A stretch of DNA of 40,872 nt from an uncultured Bacteroidales bacterium (GCA_905234765.1 CAJOIF010000038.1:1-40872), one strand, 5' to 3'. Counted from the first letter of the stretch, positions 19,390-27,553 are shown. Program-made: numbers and translations. The notes: generated by a model not told the origin, from the sequence alone.

Positions 19390-21036
19390 TTACCAATTAT
19401 TCTTCAAGTATAACACGATAGCCTGTTCAAGAGTACTTTCCGTTTGCATAGCAGTAAGTATCTTTTTTGTCCTACGGTTGACACCACTATAGGAAATTCC
19501 TTGTAAAACAGCGATTTGCGCATCATTCATTCCCAATATGGCAAGACAACACTGGCGGAAGTCAGCGGCATTCAAATCGGGATAAGCCTTCAGAAAACGT
19601 TGTGAACAATCACGGAAATTGTCGTTGACGGCACGAACCAATTCTATGAAATCCATCTCTTTCAGCTTCAACTTGGGAAACATCCCGACATTCTTAATCA
19701 TTATGTCGTTGTTCTCCATCATTCCTTTGATTTTCAACACAATATCACTATCATTCAAACCTTCCCAAGCTTCTTCAAAGGTGCGATTTGTCACGTTCTC
19801 AAGCCGTTCACGCGTATCGTTAAGTTGCTGAACCATCTGGCTGATTTCCAAATCTTTATCCTCATTCTCCTTCCTATACTTTTCTTTCATGTCTGAAATC
19901 TGAGTCTCAATATGGCTAATCCGTGTGCGGTTACGGACAATGATGAAAGCAAGGAAACCTATGATCGCAAAAAATAGTATCAACAGAATGATTATCAATA
20001 TATTACTTCCTTTTTTGGTGGTAGTTACCGCAGCTTTTGGACTGTTGAAATCATCATAAAGATACTCAATTTCCATCTTTTTGGAGGCCAAACGCGACTC
20101 CAGCATCGAGTTTTCGACATAATAGCGCGTATAACGCAATTCCTCATCGGCAAGGCCTTTATCACGACAGATTTCAGCCAATTTTGCGGCGGCATCCACT
20201 CGAGCGAAATGGTCACCCTTAGCAAAGGCTCGCTTAAGATGGGGATAGGCCGAATCATACTGCTGCAACTCATAAAGCCTTGCTCCAATGGCCAGTTGCG
20301 CCACTTCCTCTCCCACTGGCACCAAAGCCTCGGCCTCCTCAAAACGGGCCAAAGCCTTGTCATAGGCTTTTCCCGCCTGATAAATGGCGGCCTCATAGCG
20401 CATCATGGCGACGAGATCGCGGTCATCGTCATAAAAAGTCGTGGCATTACGACAAGACTCCATCGCCTCCTCGTTGAGGCCATAACGATAAAGTACCTCC
20501 GACAAACGTGTGTAAGTCAATGCGACGAAACGTTTGGCATGAGGAGTTTCTCCCCAATCTTTCTGCGCTTGCAGCACATCCAATGCCTGCAAATAGCATC
20601 TGAATGCGGCCACATCGTCTTCGGCATAGGCATATTCTACACCTTTATAATAATGGGCACTAGCTCGAAGAAACTGCAAATCAGCATCGTTTGGAAAAAG
20701 CGAAGCCAGGCTGTCATAGAACACAATGACAGGCATGAGGTCAGGACTTTGCTTGGAAAGCTGGCGGGTTTTGTATTGCGCCTGCACTTCACGTAACAAA
20801 AGCTCATTGGCATCAAGTGCTGTAAGCTGCTGATTATTATGTTTTTCTTTGAATGCAGCGATGCTATCGAGAGCAAGTTCGGGTTGTGATTCAAGCAACT
20901 CCCCAATGACATTCAGTTCGTTGAAATGATGCGGAGCGCTAATAGGGGTAAATGGCGAACGTTGATGGGTGCAGTTCCAGAACGGCACCGACATCAAAAG
21001 AAAAAGCATCGTCATTTTCAGTGTCTTGCGCAACAT
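19390..21036 (-). CDS. TPR protein with transmembrane segment, coiled coil and C-terminal HTH-like domain
   Basis: The start is taken at the ATG at 21036. The frame is open further upstream, but a TATCTTTG promoter box lies inside that extension. The 548-residue product has an N-terminal export signal (MTMLFLLMSVPFWNC), where the cysteine could be a lipidation site although the preceding FWN is a poor lipobox. About 300 residues of TPR-like helical repeats follow, then a transmembrane helix (NILIIILLILFFAIIGFLAF), a coiled coil, and a C-terminal domain (ADFRQCCLAILGMNDAQIAV, YSGVNRRTKKIL) resembling a LuxR-type helix-turn-helix. Such Bacteroidetes proteins are thought to be membrane-linked sensors or regulators. 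Target and signal are unknown. It is monocistronic and divergent from the tRNA-Ser genes. Confidence 0.82.
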   Translation of the reverse strand: MLRKTLKMTMLFLLMSVPFWNCTHQRSPFTPISAPHHFNELNVIGELLESQPELALDSIAAFKEKHNNQQLTALDANELLLREVQAQYKTRQLSKQSPDLMPVIVFYDSLASLFPNDADLQFLRASAHYYKGVEYAYAEDDVAAFRCYLQALDVLQAQKDWGETPHAKRFVALTYTRLSEVLYRYGLNEEAMESCRNATTFYDDDRDLVAMMRYEAAIYQAGKAYDKALARFEEAEALVPVGEEVAQLAIGARLYELQQYDSAYPHLKRAFAKGDHFARVDAAAKLAEICRDKGLADEELRYTRYYVENSMLESRLASKKMEIEYLYDDFNSPKAAVTTTKKGSNILIIILLILFFAIIGFLAFIIVRNRTRISHIETQISDMKEKYRKENEDKDLEISQMVQQLNDTRERLENVTNRTFEEAWEGLNDSDIVLKIKGMMENNDIMIKNVGMFPKLKLKEMDFIELVRAVNDNFRDCSQRFLKAYPDLNAADFRQCCLAILGMNDAQIAVLQGISYSGVNRRTKKILTAMQTESTLEQAIVLYLKNNW

Positions 21037-21058
21037 TTTCAAGTCGTTATTGGTTTTG

Positions 21059-21066
21059 CAAAGATA
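21059..21066 (-). promoter_or_regulatory. -7 element that fixes the start of the TPR gene
   Basis: TATCTTTG followed by CA on the minus strand lies 22 bases before the ATG at 21036. It sits inside the longer open frame and so argues against the upstream starts. Confidence 0.6.
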
Positions 21067-21128
21067 GGCTTTTCGCATGAAACGGGAATTTTTTTTGTGG
21101 AAAAATCTCAACCGATTGAAAAATGTTG

Positions 21129-21136
21129 TACTTTTG
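21129..21136 (+). promoter_or_regulatory. -7 element of the tRNA-Ser pair
   Basis: TACTTTTG followed by CA ends only four bases before the first tRNA nucleotide, so the 5' leader would be almost absent. No promoter box is seen between the two tRNA genes, so both may be read from here. Confidence 0.55.
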
Positions 21137-21140
21137 CAGC

Positions 21141-21228
21141 GGAGATATGGCTGAGTGGTCGATAGCGGCGGTCTTGAAAACCGTTAAGCCGAAAGGCTTC
21201 GGGGGTTCGAATCCCTGCGCGAGTCGCC
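21141..21228 (+). tRNA. tRNA-Ser(UGA), 3' acceptor strand abnormal
   Basis: The 5' acceptor strand is GGAGATA. The D arm (GCTG with CGGC), an anticodon arm GCGGT/ACCGT with loop CTTGAAA (anticodon TGA), a long variable arm AAGCC-GAAA-GGCTT and the T loop TTCGAAT are all normal for tRNA-Ser. The 3' side is not: after the T loop come CCCTG and CGCGAGTCGCC, while TATCTCC would be needed to close the acceptor. The outer T-stem pair is also a G-G mismatch. The true 3' boundary is therefore uncertain, and the end given covers the odd segment. As written the tRNA could not be matured or charged. It may be a pseudogene, a recombination product or an assembly fault. Confidence 0.7.
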
Positions 21229-21244
21229 TTTATGATGAAAGACC

Positions 21245-21260
21245 CTGCCTAAAGAGGCAG
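21245..21260 (+). other. Small hairpin between the two tRNA-Ser genes
   Basis: CTGCCT (21245-21250) and AGGCAG (21255-21260) form a 6-bp stem with loop AAAG. No T tract follows, so it is more likely a processing or spacer hairpin than a terminator. Confidence 0.4.
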
Positions 21261-21264
21261 TTAA

Positions 21265-21350
21265 GGAGAGATGCCGGAGTGGTCGATCGGGGCGGTCTCG
21301 AAAACCGTTGAACGCATTGCGTTCCAAGGGTTCGAATCCCTTTCTCTCCG
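21265..21350 (+). tRNA. tRNA-Ser(CGA)
   Basis: The acceptor GGAGAGA (21265-21271) pairs perfectly with TCTCTCC (21343-21349), discriminator G at 21350. The anticodon loop CTCGAAA gives anticodon CGA. A long variable arm (GAACGCATTGCGTTC) and T arm AAGGG-TTCGAAT-CCCTT are present. CCA is not encoded. This intact gene is a direct comparison for the damaged copy just upstream. Confidence 0.95.
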
Positions 21351-21353
21351 CTG

Positions 21354-21405
21354 AATAACCGATATAACAAGTTGAATTTCAATAAGTTGTATCGGTTATT
21401 TCTTT
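21354..21405 (+). terminator. Terminator after the tRNA-Ser pair
   Basis: AATAACCGATA (21354-21364) pairs with TATCGGTTATT (21390-21400) in an 11-bp stem, and the loop has its own small TTGA/TCAA stem. The following tract TTATTTCTTT is T-rich but not pure. Confidence 0.6.
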
Positions 21406-21408
21406 GGT

Positions 21409-21428
21409 GTTTACCCAATAGTTTACCC
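21409..21428. repeat. Tandem direct repeat GTTTACCC downstream of tRNA-Ser
   Basis: Two copies of GTTTACCC (21409-21416 and 21421-21428) have a 12-base period, 58 bases after the tRNA-Ser(CGA) 3' end. A similar tandem repeat with another sequence follows the tRNA-Pro gene at 40437. Function is unknown; an integrase arm site or scar is an inference. Confidence 0.5.
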
Positions 21429-21475
21429 GATTTACAAGGTATCACCAACGGAAAACCTCAGGGTTATTATCAAAT

Positions 21476-21523
21476 AAAAAAAGAGGTTGCACCGAATTTT
21501 CAGTACAACCTCTTCCTTTTTTT
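21476..21523. terminator. Bidirectional terminator after the DPP III operon
   Basis: AAGAGGTTG (21481-21489) pairs with CAACCTCTT (21506-21514) in a 9-bp stem, with an A tract before it and a T tract after it. It can end the minus-strand lpxD-hydrolase-DPP III transcript, whose last stop is at 21534, and also transcription coming from the tRNAs. Confidence 0.85.
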
Positions 21524-21533
21524 AAGCTAATGT

Positions 21534-23582
21534 TTAATGTTTCGCCTTCAAGAAGCTATATTCCTTACCATATTTCAGGTGCTGCGCCACGAAATCGGAT
21601 GGATACTCGACCTTGTAGTCAACCACTTCGCCGTTCTCCACGACGGGAACGATTTCAGGATTGATAAAGCCGCCATAAGGCTTTAGACCCAAGGCGTTGT
21701 AACGATCCTTGACCTCTTTGTGCAAATTTTGGTCGACTTTGACAGCGTATTTTTCAACAATGGCCTTGCCTGCGGCATAGTCGCCTTCGCTCTTGATGCG
21801 CTGGATTTCGGCCAACAGCTCACCAAACAAGCCACGCAGGGCCTCAAAGTCGTTGATGACGAAGTAGGTCTTACCATTCTCCACCTTCTTCTCGATGACA
21901 TTAGCATCCTTGCCATGCTCGTAACACCACTCAGAAATGAGCTTACGGTTCTGCATGTGCGACTCGGTGACATCCTTGCCCAGCTCCACGCGAGCCAGCT
22001 GTGACATCATGCCGTTGCGGATATAAGAGCAATACTCGGCCTTATAAGCCTCGGCATCAGGCATCACGCCCAACTCGACCATCTTCGGGTCGGCCAAATA
22101 ATACAAGCCAAAGAGGTCGGCACGGGCTTCCTCCAAGGTCGAGCTGAACTCCTTCAGAGCACCAGGTTGCGTGCCAGGAAGCAACTTGCCCGAGCCGTGA
22201 CCCAAGCACTCGTGCAGATTGGTGTGCACCACGTCAGCATCGGAGCCGTATTTCTTGCAAAGGTCGACTTCCTCTTGAGTATAGGCAAACTCCGACAGCA
22301 CACTCCTCGGGCATTCGTCAGCGGCCTTGTCATAGGCTTCCATCAGGTTGGTAATGGTGACCGACTTGGAGCCGTAGTCCTTGCGGATCCAATCGGCATT
22401 AGGCAGGTTGATGCCAATCGGAGGAGACGGGAAGCAGTCGCCACCCAAGGTGGTGACGATGATGCTCTTCGCCGAAACGCCCTTGCACTCCTCTTTTTTG
22501 AAGCGCGGGTCAACAGGCGAATTGTCCTCAAACCATTGGGCGTTCTCGCTAATCGTGTTGGAACGCACCGTGGCCTCCAAATCCTTGTAGTCGACGATGG
22601 CTTCCCATGTGGCTTTCATGCCCATCGGATCGCCGTAGTCCTCGATGAAACCATTCACGAAGTCGATGTGGGAAACGGAATCCTGCACCCAAGCGATGTT
22701 GTACTCGTCCCAAGTCTTCAAATCGCCCGTGGTGTAGTAGTCGATGAGCTTCTGCGTGTAGTCGCGCTGGATGTCATTCTCTGCCACCTCGTTGGCCTTC
22801 TGCAGCCAGCCGATGATGGCTGTGATGGCCTCGCCGTACAGACCGTCAGCCTTGTAGACATCTTCATAAATACGGCCGTCTTTCTTCACTAACTTGGAGT
22901 TCAAGCCGTATGAAATCGGGGTGGCGTCGTTGGAAACACACTTGCCGTCGTAGAATGCTTCTACTTCGGCCTTACTAATTCCACCCTCGTAGAAATTCAC
23001 GGCAGAGTTGGCGATGATGTCGTCCTCGCTGCTGCGGCGCATCTTGTACAATTCCTTGTCGAAGACCACCGGCGTAAGGAAAGCGATGAAGTCATCCACC
23101 GTTTCACCCTCGTTGAGCGGCAGCATACTGGCATCGCTACCCTTCACCAAATCAGCGAAATAGGCCTCGCTGATTTCGGGGAAGAACTTATCCTCTGCAT
23201 AATGGTGATGGATGCCGTTGCTGAAGAAAACTCGTTTGGCATAAACCACAAAGTTCTGAAAATCTTCACTTTCGCGGTTTCCTTGATAGGAATTCAGCAC
23301 AGCCTCGATGGTCTTGCGAACCACAAGGTTGTACTTGAAATTCTGGTCGGCGAGAATGTCGCGGCCACATTTTGCTGCTTCACCTAAATAATAGATGTAA
23401 CTCTTCTGTTGCAGCGTCAGCTGGTCCCAATCTGGAATTTGGTAACGCATGATTCTCAAGTCGGCGAACTCATCCACCAGATACTTGAATTCTTCCTTAG
23501 GCTGTTCGACGGCCTCTTCCTGTTTCGGAGCGCAGCCCGCCAAAACGGCAGCCATTCCAATGCAAATCATTAGTTTTTTCAT
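21534..23582 (-). CDS. Dipeptidyl peptidase III (M49 family) lipoprotein
   Basis: The start is the ATG at 23582, which gives a lipoprotein signal (MKKLMICIGMAAVLAGC, lipobox LAGC) and a protein of 682 residues. Longer in-frame starts would bury the signal. DPP III is a zinc peptidase that removes dipeptides from the N-terminus of short peptides. The metal motif is HECLGH (from H457), the form found in Bacteroides enzymes, and the second motif is EEARAD near residue 484. As a predicted lipoprotein it would act at the periplasmic side or cell surface. It is the last gene of an operon with lpxD and an alpha/beta hydrolase, 42 bases after the hydrolase stop, and is closed by a strong hairpin. Confidence 0.94.
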   Translation of the reverse strand: MKKLMICIGMAAVLAGCAPKQEEAVEQPKEEFKYLVDEFADLRIMRYQIPDWDQLTLQQKSYIYYLGEAAKCGRDILADQNFKYNLVVRKTIEAVLNSYQGNRESEDFQNFVVYAKRVFFSNGIHHHYAEDKFFPEISEAYFADLVKGSDASMLPLNEGETVDDFIAFLTPVVFDKELYKMRRSSEDDIIANSAVNFYEGGISKAEVEAFYDGKCVSNDATPISYGLNSKLVKKDGRIYEDVYKADGLYGEAITAIIGWLQKANEVAENDIQRDYTQKLIDYYTTGDLKTWDEYNIAWVQDSVSHIDFVNGFIEDYGDPMGMKATWEAIVDYKDLEATVRSNTISENAQWFEDNSPVDPRFKKEECKGVSAKSIIVTTLGGDCFPSPPIGINLPNADWIRKDYGSKSVTITNLMEAYDKAADECPRSVLSEFAYTQEEVDLCKKYGSDADVVHTNLHECLGHGSGKLLPGTQPGALKEFSSTLEEARADLFGLYYLADPKMVELGVMPDAEAYKAEYCSYIRNGMMSQLARVELGKDVTESHMQNRKLISEWCYEHGKDANVIEKKVENGKTYFVINDFEALRGLFGELLAEIQRIKSEGDYAAGKAIVEKYAVKVDQNLHKEVKDRYNALGLKPYGGFINPEIVPVVENGEVVDYKVEYPSDFVAQHLKYGKEYSFLKAKH

Positions 23583-23624
23583 TTTATTAGTATTAGGATT
23601 TTGTTTATCGTGTTCCAGCACCAA

Positions 23625-24542
23625 TCATTTATACAAATCGCTGGGTTTGTACATGTCAAAGGAAGGCATCGTCGCCTTATTGAGGTTGTTGTACACGCCG
23701 TCTACTTGTATTCTCTCTTTGTTAAGGATATAATGTCGACAGAACCACAGCAAGTCATCCACTGTCAACGGGCCTCCAATGGCCACACTATGCCCGTACC
23801 CTTCGAAACGGCGGGCAAAATAAGGATAATCATACTTCTCAAAACGCTCCACCAAGGCATCCGTGCCATAGAAACCCATTTTGAGGAAACTGGTTTTCTT
23901 GTATGGCACCAAACGGTCGGCCATACCATGGTACAACATGGTGGGAGCCGGCTCATGTTTGCGGTATTTCACCTTGCCCTCATGCGAATAGATGGCGCCC
24001 GAATAGCTCACCACTCCCGCCAAACGAAAATCGGAAGGGAGCATACTGGAATTCAGAAATCCATTACACAGCGCATAGTCCGTCTGCAAAGCGGTGATGG
24101 CTCCCGCGCTGGAACCAATCATCACCATCAAATCCTTGTTCACTTTCAGTTCCGCAGCATGTTCAAGGAGATAGGCCAACGCTGAAATGGCATCTTCCGC
24201 CGCCATGTTGATGGCCTCCTCAAGAGGTTTGGAATTGAAAATACTCAAATTCTTCGCTCCCTTGAGACCCAAGCGATAGTCTATGGAAGCTATCATGAAA
24301 CCAGCATCCAACAATTGTTTGAAGTAACCTTTCTCCCAGTCACCGTCACGATGACCGCCGATGAAACCACCTCCGAAAACATACACCAAACAAATCGTGC
24401 TGTCATGAACCTGCTCGGGAGTGTAGAAATCAAGATAAAGCTTTAAGGTGTCCCGCTCAGCATATTGGTAGGTCTGCATGGTTTGGGCAAAAGAGCCCAA
24501 AATCATGAAAAATGTCAACAGGAAAAGTATCGACTTTTTCAT
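23625..24542 (-). CDS. Secreted alpha/beta hydrolase (esterase/lipase-like)
   Basis: The 305-residue protein has a signal peptide (MKKSILFLLTFFMILGSFAQ). Hydrolase features are an oxyanion segment FGGGF (about residues 56-60, in place of HGGG), the nucleophile elbow GSSAG with S145, an acidic residue in GMADRLVPY and a histidine in GYGHSVA. The pattern fits the hormone-sensitive lipase/carboxylesterase side of the fold. The substrate is unknown. Its ATG overlaps the lpxD stop by four bases (ATGA), so it is co-transcribed and probably coupled with lpxD, with DPP III downstream. Confidence 0.9.
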   Translation of the reverse strand: MKKSILFLLTFFMILGSFAQTMQTYQYAERDTLKLYLDFYTPEQVHDSTICLVYVFGGGFIGGHRDGDWEKGYFKQLLDAGFMIASIDYRLGLKGAKNLSIFNSKPLEEAINMAAEDAISALAYLLEHAAELKVNKDLMVMIGSSAGAITALQTDYALCNGFLNSSMLPSDFRLAGVVSYSGAIYSHEGKVKYRKHEPAPTMLYHGMADRLVPYKKTSFLKMGFYGTDALVERFEKYDYPYFARRFEGYGHSVAIGGPLTVDDLLWFCRHYILNKERIQVDGVYNNLNKATMPSFDMYKPSDLYK

Positions 24543-25483
24543 TGCTGGATGGTTTTATAGTATTCCTTCATGAAATCAGGCAGTTGACGCAAAGCGGCCT
24601 GTTCTCGCCACTGTTTCCTCACCTCTTGGGCAGGTACGCCAAAGACAGCCTTGCCAGGCTCGATATTCTTGTCGACAGCGGAAGTGGCTAAAACCACCGC
24701 ACCCGTACCGATGACCAAGTCCTTGTTGATGCAGACACGCCCCCAAAGAATGACATCGTCTTCGATGCGCGTAACGCCAGCGATGGCAGCATGGGCTCCG
24801 ATGAGACAGTTATGGCCAATGTAACTGTCGTGGCCAATTTGACAATGGTTGTCCAATTTTGTCCCTTTTTCTATGATCGTGTCGGAGGTGACGCCACGGT
24901 CGATGCTGCACAGGGCTCCCACTTCCACATCGTCGGCGATGACCACTCGGCCAAAAGACTCAAACTTCTTGAAGCCTTCGTTGCGACGTTGGAAATAATA
25001 GCCATCCGCCCCAATGACGCTGCCAGAGTGGATGATGACGTTATCGCCAATCACGCAATGGTCGTAAATAGTCACGTTGGGATGGATGAGGCAGTTCTTT
25101 CCTATGACGGTGTGATGTCCGACAAAACTGCCTGGCATGATGAGTGTGCCCTCCCCTATCTGCGCCGACTCGCTAATAGGCTGCGTCTGCGGCTCAAAAG
25201 GACGAAAATGCCGCATGAGGCGGACAAAGGCATCAAACGGGTCGTCATGCAAAAGGAGTGCTTTTCCCTCAGGACATTCCACCTCTTTATTATTAATGAG
25301 GACCACCGTCGCGGCCGAATTGAGTGCCTTGGAATAGTATTTCGGATGGTCAACGAAGGTGATGTCACCCGCTTCCACCTTGTGGATTTCGTTCAGGCCC
25401 GTAATGGGGAAGTTGGCGGGGCCAATGTATTTGGCATCAATAAGTTCCGCAATCGTCTTCAGGGTAGTCTTTTGTATTTTCAT
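24539..25483 (-). CDS. lpxD: UDP-3-O-acylglucosamine N-acyltransferase
   Basis: LpxD adds the N-linked hydroxyacyl chain to UDP-3-O-acylglucosamine in lipid A synthesis. The start is the ATG at 25483 (314 residues); a longer open frame passes through the promoter box. The N-terminal uridine-binding domain (about residues 1-100, including ITGLNEIHKVEAGDITFVDH) is followed by a left-handed beta helix of hexapeptide repeats (IGEGTLIMPG through VLATSAV). The likely catalytic histidine is H218 in DNHCQIGHD, equivalent to H239 of the E. coli enzyme. A C-terminal helix ends the protein. First gene of the operon with the hydrolase and DPP III. Confidence 0.92.
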   Translation of the reverse strand: MKIQKTTLKTIAELIDAKYIGPANFPITGLNEIHKVEAGDITFVDHPKYYSKALNSAATVVLINNKEVECPEGKALLLHDDPFDAFVRLMRHFRPFEPQTQPISESAQIGEGTLIMPGSFVGHHTVIGKNCLIHPNVTIYDHCVIGDNVIIHSGSVIGADGYYFQRRNEGFKKFESFGRVVIADDVEVGALCSIDRGVTSDTIIEKGTKLDNHCQIGHDSYIGHNCLIGAHAAIAGVTRIEDDVILWGRVCINKDLVIGTGAVVLATSAVDKNIEPGKAVFGVPAQEVRKQWREQAALRQLPDFMKEYYKTIQQ

Positions 25484-25509
25484 TGGGATGATATTATGGA
25501 ATGATAGCG

Positions 25510-25517
25510 CAAAAATA
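25510..25517 (-). promoter_or_regulatory. -7 element of the lpxD operon
   Basis: TATTTTTG followed by CG on the minus strand lies 26 bases before the lpxD ATG. It directly follows the T tract of the efp terminator. Confidence 0.55.
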
Positions 25518-25520
25518 CAA

Positions 25521-25555
25521 AAAAAGCGCAAAGTCAATCGACTTTGCGCTTTTTT
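25521..25555. terminator. Terminator between efp and lpxD
   Basis: GCGCAAAGTC (25526-25535) and GACTTTGCGC (25540-25549) form a perfect 10-bp stem with loop AATC, flanked by A5 and T6, so it can work in both directions. It ends efp transcription (minus strand), 17 bases past the efp stop. Confidence 0.92.
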
Positions 25556-25571
25556 ATGTTGTTTCGACTTC

Positions 25572-26132
25572 TTAGGCTTTCACGCGTTCGCAATACTCAC
25601 CCGTGCGGGTGTCGACGCGGATCATATCGTCGGTGTTGATGAACAGCGGCACGCGAACCATGGCACCTGTCTCGACAGTGGCTTCCTTCAGAGCGTTGGT
25701 GGCGGTGTTGCCCTTCTCACCAGGCTCGGTGTAGGTCACTTGCAGAACGGTCTTCACCGGCATTTCGGCGAAGAGGATGGTCTCGGTGGAAGCGTCGACG
25801 ACGACGTCCACGATATCATTTTCCTTCATGAATTTCACGCCTGTGATGTTGTCACCAGCAATCGGAATCTGTTCGTAGGTCTCGGTGTGCATGAAGATGA
25901 AATCCTCACCTTCCTTGTAAAGGTACTGATAAGGACGGTGCTCAACGCGGACATCCTCCAGCTTCACGCCGATGTCGAAACGCTTTTCCAAAACGTTGCC
26001 GCTCAGCACATCCTTCAGTTTGATACGCATGATAGTGTTGCCCTTGCCAGGCTTAACATGTTGGAAGTCAATGCAGAAATAAATCTTTCCATCCAAGACG
26101 GCACTTCCAATCTTTACATCTTGACTTAACAT
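25572..26132 (-). CDS. efp: Translation elongation factor P
   Basis: EF-P binds the ribosome between the P and E sites and relieves stalling at proline runs. The 186-residue length and three-barrel layout are typical. The N-terminal KOW-like domain carries the loop HVKPGKGN with K30 at the tip, where other bacteria modify a lysine. The C-terminal signature is the region VPLFINTDDMIRVDTRTGEY. The gene is monocistronic, with a near-perfect Bacteroidetes promoter and a strong terminator. Confidence 0.97.
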   Translation of the reverse strand: MLSQDVKIGSAVLDGKIYFCIDFQHVKPGKGNTIMRIKLKDVLSGNVLEKRFDIGVKLEDVRVEHRPYQYLYKEGEDFIFMHTETYEQIPIAGDNITGVKFMKENDIVDVVVDASTETILFAEMPVKTVLQVTYTEPGEKGNTATNALKEATVETGAMVRVPLFINTDDMIRVDTRTGEYCERVKA

Positions 26133-26171
26133 AGTATTTCTCTTTAGATTATGATTTTATATTTGAGGGTG

Positions 26172-26202
26172 CAAAAGTAGTGGATTTCAGGGAAATGGCA
26201 AA
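26172..26202 (-). promoter_or_regulatory. Promoter of efp
   Basis: TTTG (26199-26202), a 19-base spacer and TACTTTTG (26172-26179) followed by CA, on the minus strand. It matches the full Bacteroidetes consensus. The leader is about 35 bases. Confidence 0.8.
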
Positions 26203-26236
26203 GGATTTATGAAAAAAAGTGATATTGCTAGAAATT

Positions 26237-27391
26237 TCATCCACCATAAACCGCGTTGTTCCTATAGTTGAGGTAGCCATTGTTAGTTGTATCCAGCTCA
26301 AATGTACCATCATACAAGGTTTGTGTGGACTTCACAGAGTTCTTGAAAAGATTTCGGAAATAATTCAGGTTCTTTTCAAAATCAGAATGATAACTTCTGG
26401 CAGACTTAATTTCAAAGGCATACAAATTGTCAAAGCCTCTTTCCTGTACGATGTCAACCTCTTTTTGTTGGCTATCGCGATAAAAGAAAACATTAGGCTC
26501 TTTACCAAGGTTGTACCGACTTTTCAAAAACTCAACCACGACCATATTCTCAAAGATATTTCCCCTAAGCGGATGGTTTTCAAGTTGTTCCTTGTTTTCG
26601 ATGCCCAAAAGGAAACACACCAAACCTGTATCAAGAAAATAGAGCTTGTGACGTTTCACAATGCGTTTCCCAATATTCCGATAATAAGGCGGAAGCATGA
26701 CCACAATATAGGACGCGTTCAAAACCGCGAGCCAATGTTGGGCTGTCTTCACAGAAATGCCGATTTCATTGGATAGCTCCGAAGCATTGAACTCGCAACC
26801 CACTCGTGTGGCGCACAAGCGCATGAAATGTTGAAATTGGCTTATTTCGTTGATATTGACGATTTTCCGAACATCCCGCTCAATATAGGTGTTGTAATAA
26901 TGGCGGCATACATCCATGGATGTTCGTGCCGTGCTCCAAACAGCAGGATACCCCCCGTTGAACATGAGCGTGTCCGTATCCGCCGTAAAACCTTTCAATT
27001 CATGCAGGGAAAGCGGCAGCAAAGTCAATACGGCAGTTCTGCCTGCCAACGACTGTGTTATTTTTTCCAACAAGGCAAAATTGCTACTGCCCGTGAGTAT
27101 GAAATGCCGTTCGGGATGTTCGTCCACAAACACTTGGATGGTGGAAAAAAGTTCGGGCATGTTGTGAACCTCATCCAAAATGATGTTTTGATTCTGTCGC
27201 AAGAAGAAATCAAAGGCATCTGGAGCAATCATTTCGCGGTTTCGGACATCTTCCAAATTGAAGTAAAGGAAATCAGGAAATAACATTTTGCATAAGGTCG
27301 TTTTGCCCGATTGTCGAGGCCCTACCAGTGTAACCACTGAAAACAACCTCGACAGACGCAAAAACTCTATACTTAAATCTCTATCTATCAT
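26237..27391 (-). CDS. ATP-binding protein, AAA_14/DUF4143 family
   Basis: The 384-residue protein has a P-loop ATPase domain with Walker A GPRQSGKTT (residues 24-32), Walker B IILDEVHN (70-77) and LTGSSNFALLEKITQSLAGR as sensor region. A helix-turn-helix-like segment follows (ASELSNEIGISVKTAQHWL), then the C-terminal DUF4143 domain with a nuclease-like pattern (FFYRDSQQKEVDIV, FEIKSA). These proteins are abundant, mobile paralogues in Bacteroidetes; their role is not established, although DNA or stress-related functions have been suggested. It has its own promoter with a 9-bp inverted repeat just after it. The surrounding DNA is AT-rich and accessory in character, and a remnant of a similar gene lies at 29212-29319. 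Confidence 0.9.
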   Translation of the reverse strand: MIDRDLSIEFLRLSRLFSVVTLVGPRQSGKTTLCKMLFPDFLYFNLEDVRNREMIAPDAFDFFLRQNQNIILDEVHNMPELFSTIQVFVDEHPERHFILTGSSNFALLEKITQSLAGRTAVLTLLPLSLHELKGFTADTDTLMFNGGYPAVWSTARTSMDVCRHYYNTYIERDVRKIVNINEISQFQHFMRLCATRVGCEFNASELSNEIGISVKTAQHWLAVLNASYIVVMLPPYYRNIGKRIVKRHKLYFLDTGLVCFLLGIENKEQLENHPLRGNIFENMVVVEFLKSRYNLGKEPNVFFYRDSQQKEVDIVQERGFDNLYAFEIKSARSYHSDFEKNLNYFRNLFKNSVKSTQTLYDGTFELDTTNNGYLNYRNNAVYGG

Positions 27392-27409
27392 TGTTTTATT
27401 ACAATTTTA

Positions 27410-27440
27410 TGAAAATTTAGAATCCAACTACAAATTTTCA
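27410..27440. promoter_or_regulatory. Inverted repeat, candidate operator of the ATPase gene
   Basis: TGAAAATTT (27410-27418) and AAATTTTCA (27432-27440) are perfect 9-base inverted arms with a 13-base spacer. The repeat begins three bases after the -7 box of the ATPase gene and overlaps the expected transcription start. An operator or a leader hairpin is possible. Confidence 0.5.
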
Positions 27441-27442
27441 CG

Positions 27443-27474
27443 CAAAAATACAGAATTTTTTCATACCATGCAAA
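27443..27474 (-). promoter_or_regulatory. Promoter of the AAA/DUF4143 ATPase gene
   Basis: TTTG (27471-27474), a 20-base spacer and TATTTTTG (27443-27450) followed by CG on the minus strand. It is a full match to the Bacteroidetes consensus. Confidence 0.75.
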
Positions 27475-27482
27475 TTAATTAC

Positions 27483-27529
27483 AAAAAGCCACCCTCCCAC
27501 TCCGTTTCCTTTGGAGTTTTCGAGGGTGG
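27483..27529 (-). terminator. Terminator after the small lipoprotein gene
   Basis: CCACCCTC (27489-27496) pairs with GAGGGTGG (27522-27529), with an inner ACTCC/GGAGT stem. On the minus strand the hairpin is followed by CTTTTTG. It lies 24 bases past the stop of the lipoprotein gene at 27554. Confidence 0.75.
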
Positions 27530-27553
27530 ATTTGAGGTGTCACGTAATTATCG

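Noticed and set aside
21230..21448. Minus-strand frame containing GEKGIRTLGTQ
   Set aside because: It is the well-known false translation of the complement of a tRNA-Ser gene.
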